64,000 nt of DNA from Catenibacillus sp964565805 (GTDB lineage: Bacteria > Bacillota > Clostridia > Lachnospirales > Lachnospiraceae): NCBI GenBank assembly GCA_964565805.1, contig CAZMGH010000010.1, positions 10,409 through 74,408 on the forward strand, in the 5' to 3' direction. Shown piece after piece: positions 17,261 through 25,361 of the stretch. The notes under the pieces were generated by a model. The model saw nothing but the letters and a program-made list of their open reading frames with translations. It ran no database searches and was not told the origin of the DNA. The translations under genes were made by a program, and so were the position numbers. The first letter of the stretch is position 1, and each line of letters opens with the position of its first letter.

Positions 17261-17302
17261 ATTTTGATATTCAAAGTATATCATCTTTTTCTGTGCTGTC
17301 AA
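17261..17302 (-). promoter_or_regulatory. acpP promoter with FabT-like operator
   Basis: Minus strand: TTGACA (17297-17302), 16 bases, TATACT (17275-17280), immediately overlapping TTTGA-ATA-TCAAA (plus-strand ATTTTGATATTCAAAGT, 17261-17277). The inverted repeat matches the FabT/FabR MarR-family operator. Position over the -10/+1 fits repression. No fabT gene is in the window. Confidence 0.75.
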
Positions 17303-17406
17303 CTGTTTTTTTATACGATACCCGGCCATTGGGCGGGATCCGGGCCAGAACAGTCAAGGCACGATCGCTGCTAACAACGCTATTATATACGATTCCAGGC
17401 AAAACC

Positions 17407-17829
17407 TCAACCTCTTTTTAAAAGGTCAATGATCTTTTCCAGATTGCTTTTATGGCCTTTCACAAACACTCGGCATACCACATGGTGATAGAAAAAGGCG
17501 ATGACAATGGCAGCCACCACGCCGCCCCAGAAATAGATCTCATCCATTCCGGCTAAAAGGGCGATACACAGGCCGATAAAGGCCGCCCCCAGCAGGATCA
17601 TCCACACAGCCATATGGATACAGAACTTTTTTTGATCCGTTACATCGCTGTAATCCGTTCTTCTGGGGATCTCCTTATAATAGATCGTCTGACATCCCAG
17701 AAAAATAGAATAAATGCCCAGAACTCCGAAAATACATAAGGACGGCGCCTCGGCTAAAATAAGCACTACGACAAGGATGCATGCCCCGATAACAGCAAGA
17801 TTGTTGATTCCGTTTTTATTTAGCTTCAT
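17407..17829 (-). CDS. small integral membrane protein, unknown function
   Basis: 140 residues with four hydrophobic segments (~10-27, 29-48, 72-93, 97-117) and a charged C-terminus (KGHKSNLEKIIDLLKRG). The overall shape resembles DUF3784-type small membrane proteins, but I cannot assign a family. Start ATG 17829 with AGGAGG. It lies between the permease terminators and the acpP promoter, so it is probably transcribed alone. Confidence 0.6.
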   Translation of the reverse strand: MKLNKNGINNLAVIGACILVVVLILAEAPSLCIFGVLGIYSIFLGCQTIYYKEIPRRTDYSDVTDQKKFCIHMAVWMILLGAAFIGLCIALLAGMDEIYFWGGVVAAIVIAFFYHHVVCRVFVKGHKSNLEKIIDLLKRG

Positions 17830-17878
17830 TTTTCAGATTCCTCCTAATACAGGCTGTTTCCAAGCAGATTTCAGTCGG

Positions 17879-17958
17879 AGTAGCCCCGGCAGTTGCTTGA
17901 CGGGGCTACTGCAACAGGTAGCAAAAGAGCGGCAGATCATCCTGCCGCTCGCTCTTTT
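17879..17958 (-). terminator. two tandem hairpins after the GntP-type permease
   Basis: Hairpin 17923-17958 (AAAGAGCGGCAG paired with CTGCCGCTC/GCTCTTTT, ending TTTTGC on the minus strand) lies 24 bases after the permease stop. A second stem, AGTAGCCCCG/CGGGGCTACT (17879-17910), follows. The first is the likely terminator. Confidence 0.6.
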
Positions 17959-17981
17959 ACCGACCAGACTATCTTTTCATT

Positions 17982-19388
17982 TTACACAATGCCCGGGAAT
18001 AACATAACAAGAATCATGCAAAGTATGGTTCCAACCAGAGTCATAATAACTGTTTGGAGGAACATTGGCAGATAAGCATCTTTGATCTTAACTTGCGCCA
18101 AACCGGTGGTCAAAATAATAAGCCCATTCACCGGCAGAGTTTCAAACGTGGTAACCGCAATGGCGGCGACACGGGCGAGGCCATCCGCATTAATTCCCAG
18201 CGTTGATACATCACCACCAGCTACGCCAAGGATAACGCCAAGGCCAATACTAAGAGCTGCAGGCGGAGAAGATGTAAATGTAACAATGACAATGATCAAA
18301 ACAGTCGCTGTTACCATCGGAGGGAACGGAAGGCCGAAAAGCATATTGACAAAGGTATTAAAAGCGTCTGTATGCTGAACAACAGCAGCAAAACCAGCAG
18401 CAGCAGATACAGTCATCAGTGCCGAAGCTCCATTCATAGCACCGCCATTGAGAGATTCGACGATCTTTCCAACCCATGAGCCAATGGCACTGTTTGCGCC
18501 TTCATACTTAGGAAAGAATTTGCTCATGAGAATAACAGTCAAAAGAATACCTACAACTAACGAAAAAGAAGCATTTTGGAAAATAACAAACAAAACAAAC
18601 ACCGCAACCAACGGAAGAACAGAAATTACAAAATGAGGTTTCTCAGATGTGGCGTCTCCTATCTTTAACTGAACATTTCCCATATCAAATGTTTCTTTTC
18701 TGCGCATAGCACGGATGACGAAATTCACGCAAACAAAATATATTCCGATTTCAATCACAATAAAAGAAATGAACCCCGGAATAGGCGCAGCACCTGCGCT
18801 TGTCCCTAAAATACCCATTGAAACGATATTATTAATACTTAAGACAAACGGGGCAGAATTTGCACCGCTGCTTAAGCACAGCATCGCTGGAACATATCGG
18901 CGCGGGATCCCTACATTCTCCGCAAGGACCATACAGATGGGGAATGTGGCAAATACAGCTACGAAACCGTCAACACCGCCGAATGCAAGGATACACTCAA
19001 TAATGAGCATGATCAGCACAGCAACTCTGGCCTTTTTTTCTCTATCCTTTATAGGCATAACAAACTTGTTCACCAGAGTATCCGCGATCGAATTCGCCGC
19101 ACCGCTGTCTGTCATCACCTTTCCAAGAAGTCCTCCCAGGAATACTGTTGGGAAAATCGAAATCAACATCCCCGCAACTCCGCCAACCTCATAAACCGTG
19201 GCGTCAGCTGCGGTTGCTTCTACTGCACCGATATAAAGCGAGGTAAACGCGGTCACCGGGTCGATACTGTTCGTCACTGCAACGATCACTGCAGCGAGCG
19301 GAGCTAAATAAAGCACCGATACATTTTTGTAGGCACCCCAAAGGAATATGACCAGGGCAACTACAATACCAATAATACCAAAAACCAT
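17982..19388 (-). CDS. GntP-family permease
   Basis: 468 residues, about 12 membrane segments. It resembles the GntP/gluconate:H+ symporter group: repeated GxxxG-rich helices, FPTVFLGGLLGKVMTDSGAANSIADTLV, ECILAFGGVDGFVAVFATFPIC, the cytoplasmic KARVAVL loop and TFTSSPPAALSIGLGVILG. The substrate (gluconate, other sugar acid or a carboxylate) cannot be read. Strong own promoter upstream and hairpins downstream, so monocistronic. Start ATG 19388 with GGGAGGAG. Confidence 0.75.
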   Translation of the reverse strand: MVFGIIGIVVALVIFLWGAYKNVSVLYLAPLAAVIVAVTNSIDPVTAFTSLYIGAVEATAADATVYEVGGVAGMLISIFPTVFLGGLLGKVMTDSGAANSIADTLVNKFVMPIKDREKKARVAVLIMLIIECILAFGGVDGFVAVFATFPICMVLAENVGIPRRYVPAMLCLSSGANSAPFVLSINNIVSMGILGTSAGAAPIPGFISFIVIEIGIYFVCVNFVIRAMRRKETFDMGNVQLKIGDATSEKPHFVISVLPLVAVFVLFVIFQNASFSLVVGILLTVILMSKFFPKYEGANSAIGSWVGKIVESLNGGAMNGASALMTVSAAAGFAAVVQHTDAFNTFVNMLFGLPFPPMVTATVLIIVIVTFTSSPPAALSIGLGVILGVAGGDVSTLGINADGLARVAAIAVTTFETLPVNGLIILTTGLAQVKIKDAYLPMFLQTVIMTLVGTILCMILVMLFPGIV

Positions 19389-19425
19389 AAACTATCTCCT
19401 CCCTATACTTTAATAGCAGGCGTCT

Positions 19426-19477
19426 GGTCATGACCTGCACTTGCCTTCAGTATAAAGGATTGTCCATTACGTGTCAA
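19426..19477 (-). promoter_or_regulatory. GntP-type permease promoter with downstream palindrome
   Basis: Minus strand TTGACA (19472-19477), 17 bases, TATACT (19449-19454), a near-consensus sigma-A promoter. A 10-base perfect palindrome GGTCATGACC (19426-19435) lies about 10 bases past the expected start site, a place where a repressor (e.g. GntR type) could block transcription. Confidence 0.7.
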
Positions 19478-19782
19478 TCTTCAATATTATTTATTTTATA
19501 CAAAAAAATTATGGTTTGATAATTTTTCGTAATAATTATTTCTATATTTTAAAAATTATATCGCTCTTTTTTATGCATTTTTATCTACAGACAATTGACA
19601 TTCTCGCTTTATTATATGACAGCCCTAAATACATCCGAATGTAAAGAAGAATAAAGATTTCTCTTTATTTTTTTTGCAAAATGAATTATAATGGTTTTAT
19701 TGGAGCGGGTGAACCGCCGGAATTTTTCATTTGCTCCTGGCAGATGAATTTCAAAAAATTTAATGAATGGTAGGTGTTTTTA
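19478..19782. other. AT-rich divergent intergenic region
   Basis: About 305 bases, very AT-rich, between the permease promoter and the plus-strand acidic-repeat gene. A TATAAT (19687-19692) with a weak -35 (TTTATT, 19664-19669, 17 bases) could serve the plus-strand gene. No reading frame or RNA gene was seen. Confidence 0.5.
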
Positions 19783-20190
19783 ATGAAGAGGTTTATTAAG
19801 GTGTTTGTTAAGACGATCGCCATTGCCGCTTCCATCGCAGGTATCGCATACGTCATCAAGCAGATTCTTGATAAAAAAGCCGAAAACGAAGATTTCGACG
19901 ATGATTTTGATGATGACTTTGACGATGATTTCGATGATCTGGATGAGGATGATGACGAGGATGACAGTCAGCGGGAGTACATTAACATCCCCTCCGGCGA
20001 TCAGGTAAAGGAAGCATGCTCAGATGCGGCTGAAGGCATTAAAGATGCCGCAAAAAGCGCAGCAGCCCACACAGCGGAAGCTGCCGGAAAGGTAGCTGAG
20101 GACGTTAAGGATGCCGCAAAAAAAGTTGCGGAAGCCATGAAGGACGCCAAAGACGCTGTCAGTGATGCTGTGAAGGATATTCAGGAATAA
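19783..20190 (+). CDS. membrane-anchored acidic / Ala-Lys repeat protein
   Basis: 135 residues. One N-terminal hydrophobic segment (~5-27), then a run of DDDF repeats followed by mixed Asp/Glu (~35-63), then a long amphipathic Ala/Lys/Asp helix with 11-residue-like periodicity (CSDAAEGIKDAAKSAAAHTAEAA and similar to the end). The helix resembles YtxH/apolipoprotein- or LEA-like repeats. No enzyme motif. ATG 19783 has TAGGTG upstream; a GTG at 19774 is less likely. A role at the membrane surface or in stress is only a guess. Confidence 0.7.
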   Translation: MKRFIKVFVKTIAIAASIAGIAYVIKQILDKKAENEDFDDDFDDDFDDDFDDLDEDDDEDDSQREYINIPSGDQVKEACSDAAEGIKDAAKSAAAHTAEAAGKVAEDVKDAAKKVAEAMKDAKDAVSDAVKDIQE

Positions 20191-20247
20191 AAAGTGCGTA
20201 AGCGTTTTTTGCTCCGGCACACTGGGGCCGGGCGTATCGCGCAATAT

Positions 20248-20290
20248 AAGACCTGTCCGCATGATCCCTGACGATGCGGCGGGTCTTTAT
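20248..20290 (+). terminator. hairpin between the acidic-repeat gene and the S1-domain gene
   Basis: AAGACC..TCCGCAT and ATGCGG..GGTCTT pair (about 12 bp with small mismatches) around an 11-base loop, followed by TTTATCTATATTTG. It may end the upstream transcript or act as a leader hairpin of the S1-domain gene 25 bases downstream. Confidence 0.5.
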
Positions 20291-20314
20291 CTATATTTGA
20301 AAGGAAGTATTACT

Positions 20315-21331
20315 ATGAACGAAGAAAACCTCATGAATGAAGAAATCCAGGAAACTGCTCCAGTCCAGGAAACACAGGAAGCTCCGGCAGCCCAGGAAAC
20401 TGTCCAGGCAGAGAAAGCCCCTGAGACTATGGAAGATTATGAAAAGGAACTGGAACAGTCTCTTGTCCAGGTAAAGGAAGGAGATCTGGTCACCGGTACT
20501 GTTGCCGGCGTATCTGACACAGAAGTTACCGTAGATCTTGGCATCTACAGCGAAGGCATTATCAAGCTTGCCGAGCTGAGCAATGATCCTAAATTCTCTA
20601 TTAAAAAAGATATTGCCCCTGGCGACACTGTAAAGGCAGTGGTTTTATCTGAGGATGACGGCGAAGGCCATATTCTTCTGTCCAAAAAGAAGGGGGATGA
20701 CATTCTTGCATGGGATGATCTGCAGAAAATGATGGATGACCAGACCGTCCTTACCCTGAAGGTTGGCGGTGTTGTTAAAGGCGGCGTTGTGGCTTATGTG
20801 AACGGCATCCGCGGCTTTATCCCTGCTTCCCAGCTGGCCTTGAGCTATGTTGAGGATCTGAACACTTTCTTAAACCAGATCGTAGAAGCTAAGATCATCA
20901 CTGTAGATCCGGGCAAAAAACGTCTTGTTCTTTCTGTAAAGGAAGTTGAAAAGGAAAAAGCACAGCAGGAGCGTCAGGCTCAGATTGCCCGCATCCAGGT
21001 GGGGGATGTAATGGAAGGCAAGGTAGAAACCATTACCAGTTACGGCGCATTTATCGACCTGGGCAGCGGCATTTCCGGTCTGGTACATATTTCCCAGATC
21101 AGCCAGAAGCGTATCCAGTCGGTTCACGAAGTTTTAAAAGAAGGCGATGAAGTTAAAGTGAAAGTCATCGCAATCAAAGACGGAAAGCTGAGCCTGAGCA
21201 TGAAGGCGCTTCAGGAAAATACAGAAGTAAACCAAAGCTCCAAAGAAGACACCTTCCACTACAAGGAAGGCGGAAAGGCAACTACCGGCCTGGGCGCTTT
21301 GTTAGCCGGACTTCATCTGGATTTAAAATGA
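20315..21331 (+). CDS. S1 RNA-binding domain protein (ribosomal S1-like)
   Basis: 338 residues. A Gln/Glu/Ala/Pro-rich N-terminus (~1-50) precedes three S1 (OB-fold) domains: ~53-130 (GDLVTGTVAGVSDTEVTVDLG), ~148-225 (GGVVKGGVVAYVNGIRGFIPASQL) and ~230-300 (GDVMEGKVETITSYGAFIDLGSGISGLVHISQIS), the last being most canonical. Clostridia often have such short S1 homologues, which bind mRNA; whether this one is ribosomal is not certain. ATG 20315 with GAAAGGAAG upstream. Confidence 0.85.
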   Translation: MNEENLMNEEIQETAPVQETQEAPAAQETVQAEKAPETMEDYEKELEQSLVQVKEGDLVTGTVAGVSDTEVTVDLGIYSEGIIKLAELSNDPKFSIKKDIAPGDTVKAVVLSEDDGEGHILLSKKKGDDILAWDDLQKMMDDQTVLTLKVGGVVKGGVVAYVNGIRGFIPASQLALSYVEDLNTFLNQIVEAKIITVDPGKKRLVLSVKEVEKEKAQQERQAQIARIQVGDVMEGKVETITSYGAFIDLGSGISGLVHISQISQKRIQSVHEVLKEGDEVKVKVIAIKDGKLSLSMKALQENTEVNQSSKEDTFHYKEGGKATTGLGALLAGLHLDLK

Positions 21332-21352
21332 TTTTTAACAGTTAATGAAAGC

Positions 21353-21403
21353 GAAAAAAGCGGACAGACATTTGCTTATAAGCAAGTTTTCGTCCGCTTT
21401 TTC
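21353..21403. terminator. bidirectional terminator between S1-domain gene and cyclophilin
   Basis: GAAAAAAGCGGAC and GTCCGCTTTTTC form an 11-12 bp stem with a 26-base loop. A-rich on the left and T-rich on the right, so it can act for both convergent genes. Confidence 0.8.
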
Positions 21404-21421
21404 ATGTCAAATTTTTTGATT

Positions 21422-22015
21422 TCAGTCAATGACTGTAATGGATGTGATCACCGGCTGATTTTCGGCGGCCACTGTCCCATTATCATCCTCCACCGTCGTG
21501 TCAGCGCAGATCTGATCCACAATATCCATGCCGTCAGTCACTACGCCAAATGCAGCATACTGGCCGTCCAGGTATGTACTATCCTGCTGAACGATAAAAA
21601 ACTGGGAGCTGGCGCTGTCATAGTCCTGAGAACGGGCCATAGAGATCACCCCCCGGGTGTGGGACAGGTTATTCTCCACCCCATTAGCAGAAAATTCTCC
21701 CTTAATGGTCTCATCGGAACCTCCCATACCGGTGCCGGTAGGGTCTCCGCCCTGGATCATAAAGCCGTCAATAATCCGGTGAAAAGTCAGACCATCATAA
21801 AAGCCCTCTTCTGCCAGCTTTATGAAATTTTCCACAGTAATGGGGGCCACATCCCCGTCCAGCTCTACGCTGATCACCCCATAATCCTGCACATCAATCT
21901 CTACATGATGTTTTCCGCTAGCTTCACTGCCGCTGCTGCTGCCGCACCCGGCCATGACCGCCGCAATATCCAGAGCCATTCCTAGGCAAAGCAGTTTTTT
22001 TAATATCTTTTTCAT
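21422..22015 (-). CDS. peptidyl-prolyl isomerase, cyclophilin type, lipoprotein
   Basis: Catalyses proline isomerisation in extracytoplasmic protein folding. 197 residues: signal peptide with lipobox VMAGC (Cys24), a Ser-rich linker, then a cyclophilin domain with FIKLAEEGFYDGLTFHRIIDGFMIQGGDPTGTG, the active-site Arg in FHRI, MARSQDYDSASSQFFI and the YAAFGVV segment. ATG 22015 follows GGAAAGATAAGG; an in-frame ATG at 22033 lacks a good site. Confidence 0.92.
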   Translation of the reverse strand: MKKILKKLLCLGMALDIAAVMAGCGSSSGSEASGKHHVEIDVQDYGVISVELDGDVAPITVENFIKLAEEGFYDGLTFHRIIDGFMIQGGDPTGTGMGGSDETIKGEFSANGVENNLSHTRGVISMARSQDYDSASSQFFIVQQDSTYLDGQYAAFGVVTDGMDIVDQICADTTVEDDNGTVAAENQPVITSITVID

Positions 22016-22041
22016 CCTTATCTTTCCTTTCATTTATTGGA

Positions 22042-22076
22042 GTTTCCTTATTTTTACCGTGCCATTCACGGGATTT
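22042..22076 (-). repeat. two-hairpin element, copy f (partial, before cyclophilin gene)
   Basis: Minus strand: AATCCCGTGAATGGCACGGTAAAAATAAGGAAA. Compared with copy a it keeps the CCCGTGA start, the ATG-GCACGG second stem and the AATAAGGAAA tail, but lacks about 11 bases that hold the 3' half of hairpin 1 and the ATACC core. It looks like a deleted or diverged member. Confidence 0.4.
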
Positions 22077-22090
22077 CATCGATTGTGCTG

Positions 22091-23947
22091 TTACTTCTTT
22101 TTTCTGCTGTCAAAATAAACAAACCGGTCAATAGCGTCCAGTATATCCTTAAACTCATCCCGCCCGGCGAGACGAATATACTGTTTTAAAAGCTCTGTTT
22201 CCCGGGCCTTAAAGGGGCCGTAGAAAATATCAAACAGGTTATGGCCCCGCATATAGATTTTAAAGGATTCAAAGTGATCCTGCAAGTCTTTTATGGACTC
22301 CAGGTCATGGCCCAGCACCTGGATCAGGTGTTTTCCGCTGGTAAGGCGGTGAAGATATTCCTTCCATTTGCTAAATAAAGTTTCCCAGAAAGCCGCCTCG
22401 CTTTCCACAACGCCAAGCCGCGTCATGATCCTGGGATTAAGAAAATAATTTTCAAAGGAATAATATTTTAAAATGAGCACATTTTTCCGGGTCACCCGGG
22501 GAAGACGGTCCACATCTTCCCTGTTCCGGTCCTCATAATACCTGCAAAGCTGCCGGGCCAGCTCCTGGGGATCTTTTCCGTCTCCATCCCGGATCATTAA
22601 AAACTGATCCTTTAAATACAGCTTGTTGATATATTTTAAATTGGCATAGGTTTTAATATTTGTACAGCTGTTGGTGGTGATAATAGCCACCCGGGACAAG
22701 GTTCCGTCAGGATTTGAAATCTCAGAATAGTATCTTTCCAAAAGCAGGGGCAGACGGTTTTTATCCTGACGACCCTCCACAATAAACACAAAACTTACAT
22801 TCATCAGATCATTAGCCGTATATCCCAGATCATCCAGGATCCCGTCCACATCAGCCCTTTGCCGGGCCACAGAAAAACAGTTCTCGTCCAAAACGATCTG
22901 GCGGATCTGGCGGGAGGTAAAGTTGAAAATCATATTTGGGGAATGAGTGGAAAACATTACCTGATTTTTCTTTGACAGACGGTAAAGCACCTCTGCCGCC
23001 GACTTTTGCAGCTGGGGATGGAGAAAAATTTCCGGATCTTCCACAAGGATAATGCATGCATTGCGGCTTTTCTCATCAATATAGGCCTCCAGCAAAGACA
23101 GGATGTAAATACTGCGCATACCTTCTCCAAGCTTGGCCACCGGCACGCTGCTTTGGCGCATCTTATTGACGGCAATGCCCTGGATATTTGTTAATGCTGA
23201 GGAATCCAGCCCGGCACGGTACTCGATCCGGTCCGCATAGCCGCCGTTTTTGGCAAAGCAGTCGTTGACCTTTTCGGCAAAGCGTTTTAAGTTGGATGCG
23301 TAAAGCTTATACTCTGTCAGACGCATAGCTTCCATCACATTCAGCTGACCGGCGGTCTTTTTTTCAATGAGCCCGATACACTGAAAGCACCGTCGGCACT
23401 GATGCTGACTGTTAAACATACACTGATTGTCCTTAAGCCGCTGAAGGTTTTCATCGTCCTGAAACATAATAATATCATCCTCAATGGCTTTAATATGTCT
23501 CAGACTGTCAATAAAATAAATTTTGGGAAAAACCAGGGGAATCTTTGGGTTGTTCTTTTTAACCCCATCATCATAACGCACAGTCCCGCCGGGAGAGGCG
23601 ATAAAGGAAAACCTGAGACAGTCCTCCTGTAAAGAGGGAAAAGTTCCTGTAAACACCCGCTTCCAGGCATCAAAGTTTTTATATTTACACACAATTCCCC
23701 GGCTGTGAAGCTCCTGGTAATCTTCCGACTCAAACTTAAGACCCGCCCGGATAACAATATTTTGCTCCGGAAACATAAAATCATCTCTGGAGAGAACATA
23801 CTCCCCGCCAAGAAGGCGCACCGCATCTAGGACTACTGTTTTTCCCGTATTATTTTTCCCTACCAGGATCAAGGTATTTTCTATATCATGGATCTCCATA
23901 TGACGAATGGATTTAAATTTTTCAATTTCCAGATCTGTGATCCTCAT
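22091..23947 (-). CDS. OLD-family ATP-dependent endonuclease with Cys cluster
   Basis: 618 residues. An ABC/SMC-type ATPase with Walker A GKNNTGKT (30-37), signature LGEGMRS (273-279), Walker B ILVEDPEIFLHP (300-311) and STHSP switch His (335), then a TOPRIM nuclease domain with FIVEGRQDK (388-396) and DGDGKD. This is the OLD (overcoming lysogenization defect) layout. An insertion in the ATPase head has C176, C184, C187, C190, a possible zinc site. No helicase partner (GajB-like) or other defence gene lies next to it, so phage defence or DNA repair is inference. Confidence 0.85.
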   Translation of the reverse strand: MRITDLEIEKFKSIRHMEIHDIENTLILVGKNNTGKTVVLDAVRLLGGEYVLSRDDFMFPEQNIVIRAGLKFESEDYQELHSRGIVCKYKNFDAWKRVFTGTFPSLQEDCLRFSFIASPGGTVRYDDGVKKNNPKIPLVFPKIYFIDSLRHIKAIEDDIIMFQDDENLQRLKDNQCMFNSQHQCRRCFQCIGLIEKKTAGQLNVMEAMRLTEYKLYASNLKRFAEKVNDCFAKNGGYADRIEYRAGLDSSALTNIQGIAVNKMRQSSVPVAKLGEGMRSIYILSLLEAYIDEKSRNACIILVEDPEIFLHPQLQKSAAEVLYRLSKKNQVMFSTHSPNMIFNFTSRQIRQIVLDENCFSVARQRADVDGILDDLGYTANDLMNVSFVFIVEGRQDKNRLPLLLERYYSEISNPDGTLSRVAIITTNSCTNIKTYANLKYINKLYLKDQFLMIRDGDGKDPQELARQLCRYYEDRNREDVDRLPRVTRKNVLILKYYSFENYFLNPRIMTRLGVVESEAAFWETLFSKWKEYLHRLTSGKHLIQVLGHDLESIKDLQDHFESFKIYMRGHNLFDIFYGPFKARETELLKQYIRLAGRDEFKDILDAIDRFVYFDSRKKK

Positions 23948-24046
23948 ACCTTACCCCCTTATTACCGATAAAGCACCTGTATTTACCGGCTTGCCAGTAA
24001 ACAGTAACCATCTCTATCTTACCCCCAATGTAGCGCAAAGTAAAGC

Positions 24047-24076
24047 TTGTCACAGTGTTTTTTTCTATGCTAAAAT
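24047..24076 (+). promoter_or_regulatory. promoter of AraC-type regulator
   Basis: TTGTCA, 18 bases, TAAAAT, about 65 bases before the start of the plus-strand AraC gene, in the divergent gap with the OLD gene. Confidence 0.55.
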
Positions 24077-24140
24077 AACTTTAGATCACGCTGCGGCGCC
24101 AATGACCTCATACCCTTAACAGAAAGGATGGATCCAGACT

Positions 24141-25190
24141 ATGGAGCTTTTGGATCTGTGTCTTCAGATCACTTCCCAAAATGTTCCCCGCCTTGCAGGG
24201 AATAAAAAACTCCAAATGCGTCTTGTATGCCCGGAATATTCCAAGTCTGCCAGAGAGGTAAAAACCTTTCCGGATCTGAATAAGCACCGGATTTTTGCCC
24301 TGTGCTGGAATCTTGCCCAGGGACGCAATCTGCTGTCTGCCATGTATCCGTCCCAGCATCCTTTCTGTTATCAGCTGACTCTGGACCAGGACATTAAGAC
24401 CCAGCTCCACACCCATGATTACATTGAACTGGCCTACGTGATCCAGGGGGAATTTGCCCAGAGGATCCTGGGCAGGGACATTACCTTTTCCCAGGGAGAT
24501 CTGTGTCTTATTGACAAAAACTGCTTCCACCAGGATTATATCGGATCGACCCCGGCAGTGGTGCTTTTTCTTGGCATTGCCAATGATATGTTTACAGAAA
24601 TCATCCAGGAAAATATTGCCTCAGGAAAGATCCTGTCCTTTTTAAACGCGGCGATTTTAAAGCAAAAGGATCTGCGTCAGTATCTGTGCTTTCATCCTGG
24701 TCCTTCTGCCGCCCCTGCCCTGGAAGAGTGTCTGTACTGGCTTTTAAAGGAGCTGATGGAAAATTCCCCAGGCACCCACTACATCCGAAAAGGACTTTTA
24801 ATGCGCATTTTCGGTATTTTAAGCACCAGGTATGAATTTAACCTGTCCTCAGACCAACAAAAGGCAAGAAACTGGCTGATCTTTGAAGAAATCACCCAGT
24901 ATATCCGCCAGCACTACGCTACTGTGACCATTCAGGAGCTTTCCCGGATTTTCCACTTTCAGGAGGACTATTTTAACCGGATCATCAAGAGCAAAACCGG
25001 AATAACCTACTCAGCCTATGTTAAAAACATCCGCCTTGAGCACGCCCAGGAACTGCTTTTAAATACAAATATGAGTATCGAAGATGTGGCCAGCACCGTA
25101 GGCTATGAAAACCGCAGCTTTTTCTACCGGATTTTTGAGGAAAAGCATCATATGACCCCATCCGCCTTCCGCAAACAGCACCGGCCATAA
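24141..25190 (+). CDS. AraC-family transcriptional regulator
   Basis: 349 residues. An N-terminal cupin-like sensor (~75-150; THDYIELAYVIQGEFAQ, FSQGDLCLIDKNCFHQD) and a C-terminal pair of helix-turn-helix motifs (~250-349; TVTIQELSRIFHFQEDYFNRIIKSKTGITYSAYVKNIRLEHAQELL, then IEDVASTVGYENRSFFYRIFEEKHHMTPSAFRK). It lies convergent to the split transketolase genes, across a terminator. A sugar is the likely effector; control of the pentose island is inference. Confidence 0.9.
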   Translation: MELLDLCLQITSQNVPRLAGNKKLQMRLVCPEYSKSAREVKTFPDLNKHRIFALCWNLAQGRNLLSAMYPSQHPFCYQLTLDQDIKTQLHTHDYIELAYVIQGEFAQRILGRDITFSQGDLCLIDKNCFHQDYIGSTPAVVLFLGIANDMFTEIIQENIASGKILSFLNAAILKQKDLRQYLCFHPGPSAAPALEECLYWLLKELMENSPGTHYIRKGLLMRIFGILSTRYEFNLSSDQQKARNWLIFEEITQYIRQHYATVTIQELSRIFHFQEDYFNRIIKSKTGITYSAYVKNIRLEHAQELLLNTNMSIEDVASTVGYENRSFFYRIFEEKHHMTPSAFRKQHRP

Positions 25191-25300
25191 AGGCGGCCTG
25201 CTCTCCACGCAGGACCTTCCCGTCTTGCCAGGGCCGCCTTACTCAAGGCCTGCGGGACATGACTATGTACCTTAGATCATGGGCTGTTGAGAGAAACAAA

Positions 25301-25351
25301 GGGCGTGACCCCTAAGCATTTATTTTCTTAAGGTCACGTCCCTTATTTTTT
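25301..25351. terminator. bidirectional terminator between AraC gene and transketolase
   Basis: GGGCGTGACC and GGTCACGTCCC pair (one bulge) around a 20-base AT-rich loop; plus side runs TTATTTTTT, minus side TTTGTTTCTC. Serves the converging AraC and transketolase transcripts. The 25191-25300 stretch before it holds no gene. Confidence 0.75.
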
Positions 25352-25361
25352 ACATCTTCCT

